A DNA stretch of 27,912 bases, from NCBI RefSeq assembly GCF_000220395.1, contig NW_004086114.1:1-27912 (forward strand). Reading direction: 5' to 3'. The notes under the pieces are model-generated. The model worked only from the letters and a program-made list of their open reading frames with translations, was not told the DNA's origin and did no database searches. This DNA is from Ichthyophthirius multifiliis (Eukaryota; Ciliophora; Oligohymenophorea; Hymenostomatida). Positions 11,418 to 21,625 of the stretch are shown piece by piece. The stretch's first letter is position 1, and every line of letters starts with the position of its first letter. Made by a program: the position numbers and the translations under genes.

Positions 11418-12763
11418 TCAATTATATAATTCTCTTTTTTCATATTAACAATTCTATCTCATTCTAATAAACCATCTATATACACTACTAGGCCATTTAT
11501 TTTCAATAAATCTTTAAAAAGATTTCGAATTATATTTAGCCATTAATACTCCATACATCTTTTAAAAATATATTACATTTTAATATTGTTTTTTTATTAT
11601 AAAAAAAATAAAAATTAAAAGTAATATAATCATAAAAATAATTATGTATAATAATACTGCAAAATCAGCTTCATCTGGATTATTTCCTCCATGATAATCA
11701 TTTTATTCTAATCTTCCTTTCCATTCGTCTACTAATTAAAGTATTTTTTCTCTTGATTATTTATATTTATCTTAATTTTATCTGATTAGTTTTATATTAT
11801 TATATGAGTTTTTAATAATTTGTTTTATTTAAAATCTAATTTATTTATTTTTTATTTGCTTTATATTTTTGTTTTATTTTATTTTACATCATTAATCTTT
11901 ATGCTAAAGGTTTTTTTGTATTTTCAGTTAATGTATCAATATGAGATTTCCAATATAATTCACATACTAACTATTTTTTTATTTATTTTTATATTTTTAT
12001 GAAAAAATAAAAAATATATATATATATATATATACAGAAGGAGACCAAAAAAGAATATCTAATGTTTCTTTAAATGTTTTTTCCGCAAATCTTTTTTATT
12101 TATTTTATTTATTTTATTTTTAAACAAAAAAAAAATTATAATAATATTTTTAATTTTTTTTTTTTTGTAAAAAAAAAAAATACTCAACTCCTTATTGTGA
12201 CCATGCACTATGAGTTTTGTGTTTTACTATTTATATAAAATCATTTTCAATTAACCATTTTTCAATTTAATCATATTCAAGGAAAAAAGCAGGTTCCATT
12301 GAAATATTTATTCTTAAAATAGGTAACTAAATATTTATTTATTTTTTATAATTAAAAAATTATATTTATATTAACTTTTTATCTTTTAATTATTCATGGA
12401 ATTATTATCTTAATCTTTAATCAAAAAGAGGATTAAATATCTTATATTTTTTATTTTTGATATTAAGTTTTTTTATTTTTATATATACTCTTTTATATGA
12501 AACTTAATAAAAATTCAAAATTGAGTCAATCATTTATGTTCTATGGTCATAATGTTCACCATATAATTTAAAATCAATTACAGTATCAGAATATGCTTCA
12601 ATAAAAATTTCTAATTCTTATTTCTTTTAACTTTCTATTTCTGCTTATTTTGATAATTATTATCTTTTTAATATTAATTAGTCAACAACTCCTAAATATT
12701 CTAATAAATAATAAAATTATATAATAAATAGAAATAAATTTATATACAATCTTTATTTTCCAT
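11418..12763 (-). CDS. PTGES2-like protein: thioredoxin-fold plus GST C-terminal domain
   Basis: Multi-exon gene of about 330 residues. Exons on the minus strand: 12763-12748, 12700-12489, 12440-12184 (probably interrupted near 12375-12327), 12090-12036, 11970-11888, 11835-11658, 11558-11418; introns are GT...AG, 47-99 nt. Order matches prostaglandin E synthase 2: a glutaredoxin-like fold (VIDFKLYGEHYDHR, then YQVSYKRIFNPLF and LPILRI), then an all-helical GST C-domain (FAEKTFKETLDILFWSPS, LVDEWKGRL, DYHGGNNPDEADFAMYGVL, SVYRWFIRM). HGG-P--ADFA-YGVL is the most diagnostic piece. The CPFC active site of the family is absent, replaced by GEHYDH, so a classical redox role is doubtful. Within exon three, 12375-12327 looks like a 49-nt GT...AG intron but would shift the frame unless the adjoining A5 run is really A6. 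Function otherwise unproven. Confidence 0.65.
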
Positions 12764-13202
12764 TTTCTAAAAATTTTTTTAATTATTTTTTTATGCATAT
12801 TATTTAATATTTGTAAATGAATAACATAGTTTGTTTAAATGTAAAATATTTTCTATTTTAGTTTTTTATTTATTTTTTTTAATCTTTTTTTTTCTTTTTA
12901 TTTTTACATGTTTTGATATTAAATAATGCTTTATAAATATTTATATTCATTTTTTTTTTTTTTTAAAGAGATAATTTTATATTGTTAGATATTAATATTT
13001 TTTTTTATATATATAATATTTGATAATATTAATAATATATATTATCAAAATTAAGAAATATACAATAATATTAATATAAGTTTTTATATATTTAATTATT
13101 TTCTCATATAAAAAAATAATATTTATTTATTATCTATAACTAAAATTTATTTATATATTTTTTATTATTTTAAAAATAAGAAAAATAAAAAATATTAAAA
13201 TA
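12764..13202. other. Divergent intergenic region
   Basis: A+T-rich spacer between the PTGES2-like gene (-) and the COPI-associated-type gene (+); presumably both promoters. No specific motif recognised. Confidence 0.55.
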
Positions 13203-14005
13203 ATGAAAATAAAAATATAAAACTTAAAATTAATTGTTAAAATAACAAATATTTTTGTTGGATTATTATTAATTTTATTAGCTATAATAAGATTTTCAGT
13301 AATTACGTTAGATATTTTACATGGAATATGGACTTTTTATTGGATGTAATAGATTATATTTTAAATAATACATAAAAAAAATTATAAATATATATAAATT
13401 TCAATATTATTAAATAATATATTTTTGTATTTAATGTAAAAAATTTAATAGGAATTTTGGAATTTTATTAATATCTGCAGAATTGAATATTTAGATAATT
13501 TTAGATTATTTAAATTTTTTAAGAAAAGATATGGGAAAATCATTTTTTTGCATTTTGTATTTTTTTTATAAACTTATATTAAAAAAATGAAAAAGTTTAA
13601 AAAAATAATTAAATAAAATATATAAAAAGCTGCGGAACTTTGATGCTTAATTGGCCTTGGTATTTTTTAGCATTTGGTTTTCATTATATTAAAAATATTT
13701 ATTCTAATTTATATTTATATTTTTATATTCTTTATTATATATATAATAAATTAAAGGATGTTTTATAATTGGTTAAAATTTAATTGTTATTTACTTAATA
13801 ATAATGGTATTTATATATAAAATAATTACAAAATTATTTTTTTACATAAAAAAAGAATCCAGTTACAGTTTAACTTCCTTCATCAAATAATATTGATAAC
13901 TAAAATAATAATGAAATTAACTTAAATAACTAACATACAATTAATAACTAAAAATCTAGTAATAAGTATGGAGCTGGTATAGAAGATATAAAAATAGAAT
14001 AATGA
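13203..14005 (+). CDS. COPI-associated-type multi-pass membrane protein
   Basis: A 164-residue protein in five exons: 13203-13345, 13452-13556, 13630-13676, 13757-13806, 13856-14005; all four introns are GT...AG and phases agree. It has four hydrophobic segments: residues 12-35 (ITNIFVGLLLILLAIIRFSV), the WMNFGILLISAE region, the FFCIFCGTLMLNW region and the FLAFGCFIIGQNLIVIYLII region. The pattern of a first helix, then FG-LL--AE, a short loop ending R-D-G-SFF, and a G-L helix fits the small COPI-associated protein family (PF08507) of the early secretory pathway. The C-terminal 45 residues are polar and Asn/Gln-rich, likely cytosolic. The start is the first ATG in frame. Family call rests on topology and a few motifs, so alternatives such as another four-helix Golgi protein remain. 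Confidence 0.65.
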
Positions 14006-17000
14006 ATATAATATATTATAATTATATTTAGTATAAAAAATAATTGTATATAGAATTTTTTATTAATATAAAAAGTTAAAAAATAATTAGAAATATAAAT
14101 TTAAATTATAATTCAAATAAAGATATAATCATTATAATCTATTATTATATTTTCTTTATAAATAAATTTATATAATCATATTTATTATAAATTTATATAT
14201 AAAAATTATATATATAATTAATTTTGTTTATATATCCATTTAAAGATTATTTTTAATTTTCATATATTATATATAAAAATCTTATAAATAATTATTTGTT
14301 TACGAATTAATAAAATAAATGCATACTTATACTGAAACTAAATTTAAATTAAAATTTATTAATTTAAAATTCATACTATTTATAAAAACTAAGCATATAT
14401 ATCTTAAATATATATATTTATAAAAAATATAATTTTATATGAAAAAAGGTATAATTTATATATTATCTATGTAAATAATATTATTTTTTGATATTAGTTT
14501 TATATATTTTTATTTTATTAATTTATGTTTTATTAAATAAAATCAATCAAAAAAAAAAAAATGCTATAAAAAATTATTATTAAAGACATTTTTTTTAAAA
14601 AAATATTAATATTAGTGATTTTAGAAATATTTTATCTTTTTTTTATATTTAATTAATATAATTTTTTTTTAATTAATAAAAATTATTAAAAATAACAAAA
14701 TATTTTTTGCTTAAAATTATTTTTTATATATTAAATATATTATTATTGTATTTTTTGAATAATACAATTATTTTTATTTTTTTATTGATTTTGCAAATAT
14801 ATTAATTTATTATAAAATTAAATATAAAAAATATATTTCAAATCATATTTATTTATTAAATATTATAATGTTTATAAATTTTTAATAAGATTACAAAAAG
14901 AATTAGAAAATAATATTTTATATTTTTTAAATAGTATTATAATTATATTAATTTATTATATGAATGTAGAAAATCTATTTTTGTTATAAATATAAAGAAA
15001 ACTTTCTAAAATAAAATTTTTGATGAATAAGACTATAATATACTTATTTAAATTGCATATACTGTGTAAAACAATTGAAGAGCATTAATGTCTAATTTCA
15101 ATAATTATATATTAAATCCAAAGAAAAAATATTGCATATTGCATATTAATGTAAGGAAAATTATAGACATTAAGCTTTTAAAGAAATTTTTGTTTTAATA
15201 TTAAAAATATAATAATTTATTTATAACAATTATAATAATAAAAGAAAAATATAAAATAAGATTTTATATTTTTATAAATATAAAGGAAATATTCTTATAG
15301 TTTATTTGTCTGATTATATAATAAAATCGATATTAAATTAATTAATAAATAAAAAAAAATATATATAAAATATATAATTACTATATGATATATTGTATTA
15401 AATTATTTATTTAAAAATATTTTTATATTTACTTTTAATTTTGATATATAAACAATTTATTGTATGTATTTTTTTAACTTCACTACTAATATGTTTAAAT
15501 ATAGACATTAATATTTTAATTAAGGATATTATCTTATATAATATATCTTAAATTGTATTAATTTGCAATAAAATAAAATACTAATTATTATGAACAAATT
15601 TTTTTATAAAAATAATAATATTTATTAAATTTTAAGTAATTTTAAATTTATGTATACCCTTTTAAATGACAGTTTAAATTATAATGGTTACTAGGCCTAA
15701 ATAAATAAATGTATTAAAAGTGATTAATTATTTTAATATAATTATAATATTTGTTAAAAAACAAATAACGCGTATAAAATAAATTGTATTATAGTAATTT
15801 AAATTAAAATTAGAAATAGAGAGAAAAAAAGGACAAATAAAATACTATAAATATTATAAAAATTGAATTAATATGAAAATACATATATAAAAGATTAAAA
15901 TCAAAAGTATTTATTTTATAATATATCTTAAAGAAAAAAAAAATAAAAAATAAAAAAAAATCAAATTTAATAAAGTAAAATTTATAAAAAAAAAATATTT
16001 AAATAATGGTAAAATAATTATACTAAATATCAAAGATTAAATAATTAATAAAAAAATAAAATAAATAAATATATATATTCATAAATATATATATATTTAA
16101 TTATTTATTTATATATATTTTTAATATAATAATTTAAAATATTTTTTTTTATAATTTATTATTATTATAATATAAGAATATATAATACATTATTATTTTT
16201 ATAATTAAATTTTAGGTAATATATTATATTATATATTTATATTTACAATTTTTTAAAATAATATTTTTATAAATTTTAAAAATTAAATTTTTAAAATTAT
16301 TGTAAAAATAATTTATTATAAATTAGATAAAAAAACAAAATATATATTTTTTTATTAGTTTGTTTGTTATCATATTAAGTATATTTAATAAAAAATATAA
16401 TATTATTATTATAATAAAAATAATAATAATATTAATATTAATAATAATAATAATAATAATAATAATTTTATAATAATATTAATATTATAATTAAATTATT
16501 AAATCTTACATTATAATTTATGTAAAAAATAGATTGATATATTATTTATTTTTCAAACACATTAAATATTTTTTATTTTAATTTTATTAAATAAAAAGTT
16601 TTTATATAATCAAATTTATCTGAATTCGGTTTTTATTATTTTAATAAAATAATATATTTCACGTAATTAAATATTGGATTTTTTTATAATTTATATAATA
16701 AATTTAATATTAAAAAATTATAATTATTATATTTCTATATAAAATATATTTAAATATAAATATTAATAATAAAAATTATAAATTATTATGTTTTTTAAAA
16801 AATTCTGATTATATTATTTAAGATTACATATAAATAATTTAATGTATAATTAAAGATATAATTTAATTTAAAATCTTAATTTTTTTCAGTCTTTTTTTAT
16901 TTTTAATGTAATTTAAAAGAATTTTAATTTATTTATAAATACAACTATTCATAATATATTTCTTATACATATTAAAAACAAACAAAAAATTGTAATATAT

Positions 17001-17041
17001 TTTTATAAATATTTTATAAGTATAATAATAATAAATATATT
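14006..17041. other. 3 kb A+T desert, no gene supported
   Basis: The longest gap in the window. Composition is spacer-like nearly throughout, with T and A runs and an AAT trinucleotide run near 16438. A frame of 117 codons can be read at 14960-15313 (+) but lacks any recognisable feature. A small G+C-richer patch near 15650-15710 includes the palindrome TAGGCCTA; no RNA gene could be recognised there. Confidence 0.55.
16438..16467. repeat. AAT trinucleotide microsatellite
   Basis: About ten tandem AAT/ATA units inside the 3 kb non-coding gap. It is not in any supported coding frame. Confidence 0.8.
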
Positions 17042-17521
17042 ATGGGAATTCTTTTTGGGTTATGTCCTAAAAAAAAATGCAAAATCTTATTTTTAGGTTC
17101 AGAAAAACACATAAAGGAGAAAATTTTAAGCCGAATATACTAATAATTTTTATCGTAAATACCTGGTAATGAAGGATACGATGAATTAACAATTTAAATA
17201 AATTAATAAATATAAATAAAACTATTAGATTTAACATCATCAATTTTAGAATAAGAATACAAAAATATATTAAAATAATATCAAGGAATAGCATTTTTAA
17301 CAACTGCAGAATTTATATAATATGATTAAGATTGGATAGAGAATTTTAAATAAAATGAATTATATAAAAATAAAAAAATATTAATATTTAATCATAAGAA
17401 TTCTGATTTATAAATATAATAAGAAAATAAAAATTGGAAAGTTTTAAATAATTTTAAATTTGAGGATGAAGATTTAATAGAAGAAGGCTTATAATGGCTT
17501 TTAGATATAATTTAAAAATGA
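17042..17521 (+). CDS. ARF-like pseudo-GTPase, intronless
   Basis: Encodes 159 residues with the outline of an ARF/ARL protein but without its GTP-binding motifs. It starts MGILFGLCPKKKCKILFLGS, with Gly2 available for myristoylation and the first beta strand in place. Where the P-loop GLDxAGKT should be it reads GSEKHIKEK; the WDxGGQ position reads LLDLTSSILEQ; the NKQD position reads FNHKNSDL. The end, LIEEGLQWLLDIIQK, matches the ARF C-terminal GL-EGL-WL helix and the corresponding GLEEGLDWIVEKL of the ARF/ARL gene at 501-1399. The frame is complete, uses TAA/TAG for Gln and stops at TGA (17519). No introns, against five in the paralogue. Family membership is inferred from the ends and overall spacing; it is unlikely to bind GTP normally and may act as a scaffold. 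Confidence 0.7.
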
Positions 17522-17943
17522 AAAAAATTATTATATAAATATGTATTATATAAATTTTATTTTAAAATAAAATATTAAAATATATTAAATAGAAATATTT
17601 ATAGATATAATAAAAATTATTAATTCATTAATAAAAAAATATAAAAATAATAATGATTAAAAAAATACAAAATATCAAAATATAAATTTATATTTAAAAT
17701 ATAAAAATAAGTATATATAATATATATATATATTTATATACATATATATATCTATTTATTTATATATTTTTATATATATTCTAGAAATTAATACTTTTTA
17801 TTTTTACAATTTTTAATATTATATTTTTAATTTTTTTTTATATTTTTATAATATTAATCTATTTAATTTCTAATATTAAATTTTTATCCTTTTTTTTATT
17901 ATTAAAAGATATATTAATAAATATATATTTTAACTAATTTTAT
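17522..17943. other. A+T-rich spacer between convergent genes
   Basis: This lies between the 3' ends of the pseudo-ARF (+) and methyltransferase (-) genes. Contains AT runs; no gene seen. Confidence 0.6.
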
Positions 17944-18774
17944 TCATATTTTTGTTGCTAATATTAGTAATCCGTCTAGACCAATTGGTTATTTTTTTAC
18001 ATTCTTAATATCATTATATTTACATTTTATAGCTTCTATAACTATATCTTATTTATCACATATAACATTCTTATATTATTAATAACTTGGGAAATTCATA
18101 AAATTTTCAACTTCATTAAAAGGAACAAATTAATTCCAGCATAAAATATTTTCAAAGCCCTAATTTTAGAAAATTTATATAAGTTTTTCTTTATCGTTTA
18201 AATGAAAATTAGATCTTTAATTTTAATTATATTCAATTCCCAATTCTTTTAGGACTTCAGGAATAATTGTAAATATTTCGCTTTTTTCTTTATCACCCCA
18301 AACAGAAAAACCTACAATTCCTCCTTTTTTAACTACTCTATGAGCTTCTTTTAACATTTTAGTATGATCATTTGTTATTTATAAGCATAAGTTAGCAATA
18401 TAGCAATCAAATTAATCATTTTAGAATTAATTTAAATCTTCTCCATTTGCTTATTATATTATTAGATTATTTTTTTAATCAATAATTTTAGAATTATTAT
18501 ACTCTAAGTTTGATCTTTAACACATAACTTTTATCATAGCTTCTGTTAAATCCGTAGCTATATATTAAGCATTTTTTTTTTTCCTTTGCATTGCATGGTT
18601 TAATAAATAGCCTCCTCCAGCTCCAACTTCTAATATTGAGTTTCTTTTTTCTATTTCAACCATGTTTAGTAGTGTTAAATAAAATACGCTAATATTTTAA
18701 TCAAACTAGGTATAAATAGAAGTATAGTTCTCCCATTAATCTTTTATTTATTCAATAGATTTAGATTCAGTCAT
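17944..18774 (-). CDS. Class I SAM-dependent methyltransferase (Methyltransf_11-like)
   Basis: An intronless 276-residue gene. It has a Rossmann-fold methyltransferase domain: motif I is ILEVGAGGGYLLNHA (residues 47-61), the SAM-ribose acidic motif is in YIATDLTEAM (residues 71-80), motif III region FDCYIANLCLQITND, and post-motif LKEAHRVVKKGGIVGFSVWG, the typical R-LKpGG strand-turn of UbiE/Methyltransf_11 enzymes. The N-terminal helix has DQWENYTSIYTQFD, a common lead-in. The C-terminal 100 residues are more variable and may form the substrate lid. No signal peptide or membrane segment, so probably cytosolic. The methyl acceptor cannot be told from sequence. The ATG at 18774 is the first in frame; stop is TGA at 17946-17944. 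Confidence 0.87.
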
Positions 18775-19202
18775 TGTTTACTTATATATATATATATATA
18801 TTTTTTTATTAATTTAGAAATTATTTTTATGTATTAACTAACAATAAGATATTTATTTCTATTATCCCTAATATAAAAATAAAATTGTAAATATTTATTT
18901 TATTTTTAATAAAATATTATCTAAAAAATAAAAAAATTAATATTCATAAATTATATTATTTTCATAATTAAATATATATTTTTTTAATTTAATAAATAAC
19001 TATTTACATATATATTTTTTATTATTATTATTTTCTATTTATTCATAAAGAATAAATACATTAAAAATAAATAATTTTACTTTTTAATAAAATAATTATA
19101 ATTATTATTTATATTTTATAGTCATTTATTATAATATTAATTTTTCTTAAAAATATAATAAAAAAAGCTAAAATTGATAAATATACAAACATAATATAAA
19201 AA
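18775..19202. other. Divergent intergenic region
   Basis: Spacer between the methyltransferase (-) and UNC93-like (+) genes, expected to contain both promoters. Includes a short AT run directly upstream of the methyltransferase start. Nothing else recognised. Confidence 0.6.
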
Positions 19203-20777
19203 ATGATTTCAGAAGAAAAATAAATACGTGTAATAAATATATAAATAATTCTAATCTTTTATATATAATATAAAAAAGCTAAATGAATCAATAAGCAATA
19301 ATTATAAAATAGATATTTAATATACATAATAACTTTTAGATACAAAAACAAAGATAAAAAAACTATCATTAGCTTTTTTTTTATTATTCTCGGCATATAA
19401 ATCAACATAAAATTTAGTAGGAAGTCAATATTAAGCATTACATTATGATAATTTAGGTTTCCTTTCAACTGTTATTATATATTTTGCTTTTTGTATTTCT
19501 AGTATATTCGCAAATTATTTTGTAGATAAATATTCTTATGTAAAAATATTTTTTTATAGTTCTTGTGGATATGCAATTTATATTACGACGGGATTATGGC
19601 TTTGTTTATGCTAAAATCAATAAAATGAAAGTTTTTGTAATTAAACATTAATTTATATTATAGTTTTAACGAGTGCATTATTATGTGGAATAGGTGCATC
19701 TACAATATGGGTAAAAAATTTTTAAACTAAATAAAAATAGATATAAAATAAAATAAAAAACAAAAATAAATATAAAAAATAAAATAAAATAAAATAAAAT
19801 AAATAAATAATATATATATTTATATATATATAAATATATATTTATATCTACAAATTATTCTTTTAAAATTTTTATAACTTTTGGTTTTTTCTTATAATCA
19901 TTTTACAATTTACATTTATATTTATAGATTGCTTAAGGTTCATATATGGATCAGATTATTTTAAAATTTTAAAATAAATTAGGAAAACTATCTGGAATAT
20001 TTTTTACTTGTCTATCATTGAGTTCTATTGTAGGACCTTTTATCGCAACTTTAATATTATTATATTTGGATGAGTTTTATTATTATATTTTTATGTCATT
20101 TTTGGCTTTTGTGGCTTGTTTTTTTTCTCTTAATTACAAAATGTTGAAAAGAAAAAAATCAATAATAATTTTATTGAATAAGCTAAAGAAATAATTATAT
20201 TAACTAAAAGCTAATAAATGAGAAAAATAATATATTATATGACTTACTAAGGATATCCTGGTGTGATTTATTGTGGTTTTTTAGATGTTTTAGTAAGAAA
20301 TGCTTTAGTTTAAAACTAAAACAATTAAAGTGATTAAATGGATAGTTATGTAAGTCTAAATGTGTCTAAAATACTCGTTATTTTGGGAATATCTGAAACT
20401 CTTGGAGGGTTTTTTTCCGGGATTTTATGCGATAAATATGGAAAGGAGAAAATGATTTAAATGTAAGTTTTTTTATTTTAGATAATTATAGGGATGATAT
20501 TCTTATGTTTGTATTTTAAAAGTTATAGTTTATGTTATTTTTCGATGATTTTTTTAGGTTGTTTTGAATGTTCTATATATAATGTTTTACAAGTAATAGC
20601 TAGTTAATCTTTTTAGGGAAATTCATAATATTTTGCAGTAGCAAAAATTATATAATCAGTAGTTTTTGTATGCGTTTAGATTATTAATATTTTAGTTAAA
20701 GATATTTGCCCGTATTTTTTTATTTTTATTTTATAAATATGTTAATTTATTGTTACATTTAAACTTTTTATTTAATG
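19203..20777 (+). CDS. UNC93-like major facilitator transporter
   Basis: A multi-pass protein of about 440 residues. Exons: 19203-19229, 19279-19710, 19928-20777; introns of 49 and 217 nt are GT...AG and in phase. The first helix reads KKLSLAFFLLFSAYKSTQNL, then LHYDNLGFLSTVIIYFAFCI, and the strongest signature spans the second intron: CGIGASTIW then IAQGSYMDQ, matching the GIG---LW-AQG-Y motif of UNC93/UNC93-like proteins. Later helices include SGIFFTCLSLSSIVGPFIAT and ISETLGGFFSGILCDKYG (an MFS-type G-L-D-(K/R)-G loop). Within the third exon the frame slips by one base at an A7 run (20152-20158): upstream frame ends with LNYKMLKRKK, downstream continues NNFIEQAKEIIILTKSQQMR. One extra A would join them. 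A 68-nt GT...AG intron from 20143 would also work but removes residues that fit the loop. Substrate unknown. Confidence 0.8.
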
Positions 20778-20936
20778 AAAAATTAAATTTTTATAAACTA
20801 TAAAAATTTTATAAGTCAAAAAAAAAAAAAATAGAAAAAGAAAAAGAAAAGAAAAAAAAAAAAATTTTTTTTTTTTTTTTTTTATTAAATAATTAATTTT
20901 ATAAATATATATATGTAATTTTTATTTTTATTCCTT
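20778..20936. other. Spacer between convergent genes with A and T homopolymers
   Basis: Contains a purine-rich run of A with scattered G, directly followed by a long T run (about 20818-20884). The run could fold on itself as A:T hairpin. No gene. Confidence 0.6.
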
Positions 20937-21537
20937 TCAATATTTTTTATTTTAATTATCATTATTTAATTCATTAAAAAATTTACTGTTAGTTTATAAT
21001 TTTCCAGTAGATAAATAAGAACTACTTCTTAAATCACTTATAGAATTTAATTATTAAAGTTTATTAGGATTATTTTGTTAATATTTATTCATAATTTGCA
21101 TAACTTAAGGATCTAAATAAGAAGTTTTAAAAATACTACTATTTACACTTTCGGTAATATTAGAATTCTAGGTAAAAGTGTTTATTTATGTTTTTTTTTC
21201 AAATACTGCAGAATTTGCAAGCTATCTGTTGTTTCTAGAAGATGCAGATTATTATTATGTATTTAATGTATTATCGAAACTATTATAATTAGAATGGTTA
21301 TAATTCGAAACTGGTATATTATTTTAAAATATGGGTTTATATTATTTCAATACTTCCTTTTATTCTAATTATTAAGAATATTAATGATTTAATTGTTATT
21401 AATATTTTTAATTTATATCTAACAAAGATTAAGAAGTTGACTTTTATGAATAATATAAAGATGGAGTTTGTTTTTAGAAATATTTTTTTTCAGTATTTAA
21501 ATATGACTAAGAAAAATTATAATCATTAGTTTAATAA

Positions 21538-21625
<88 letters not shown>

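Noticed and set aside
11820-12002. 60-residue hydrophobic plus-strand frame
   Set aside because: It lies over exons and introns of the minus-strand PTGES2-like gene, whose exons join in frame and match a family.
14960-15313. 117-codon plus-strand frame
   Set aside because: No recognisable domain, spacer-like composition, and a length expected by chance in such A+T-rich DNA with one stop codon.
17067-17303. 78-residue minus-strand hydrophobic frame
   Set aside because: It is antisense to the pseudo-ARF gene, which has better motifs and a sensible start and stop.
19259-19468. 69-residue minus-strand frame
   Set aside because: It is antisense to the second exon of the UNC93-like gene.
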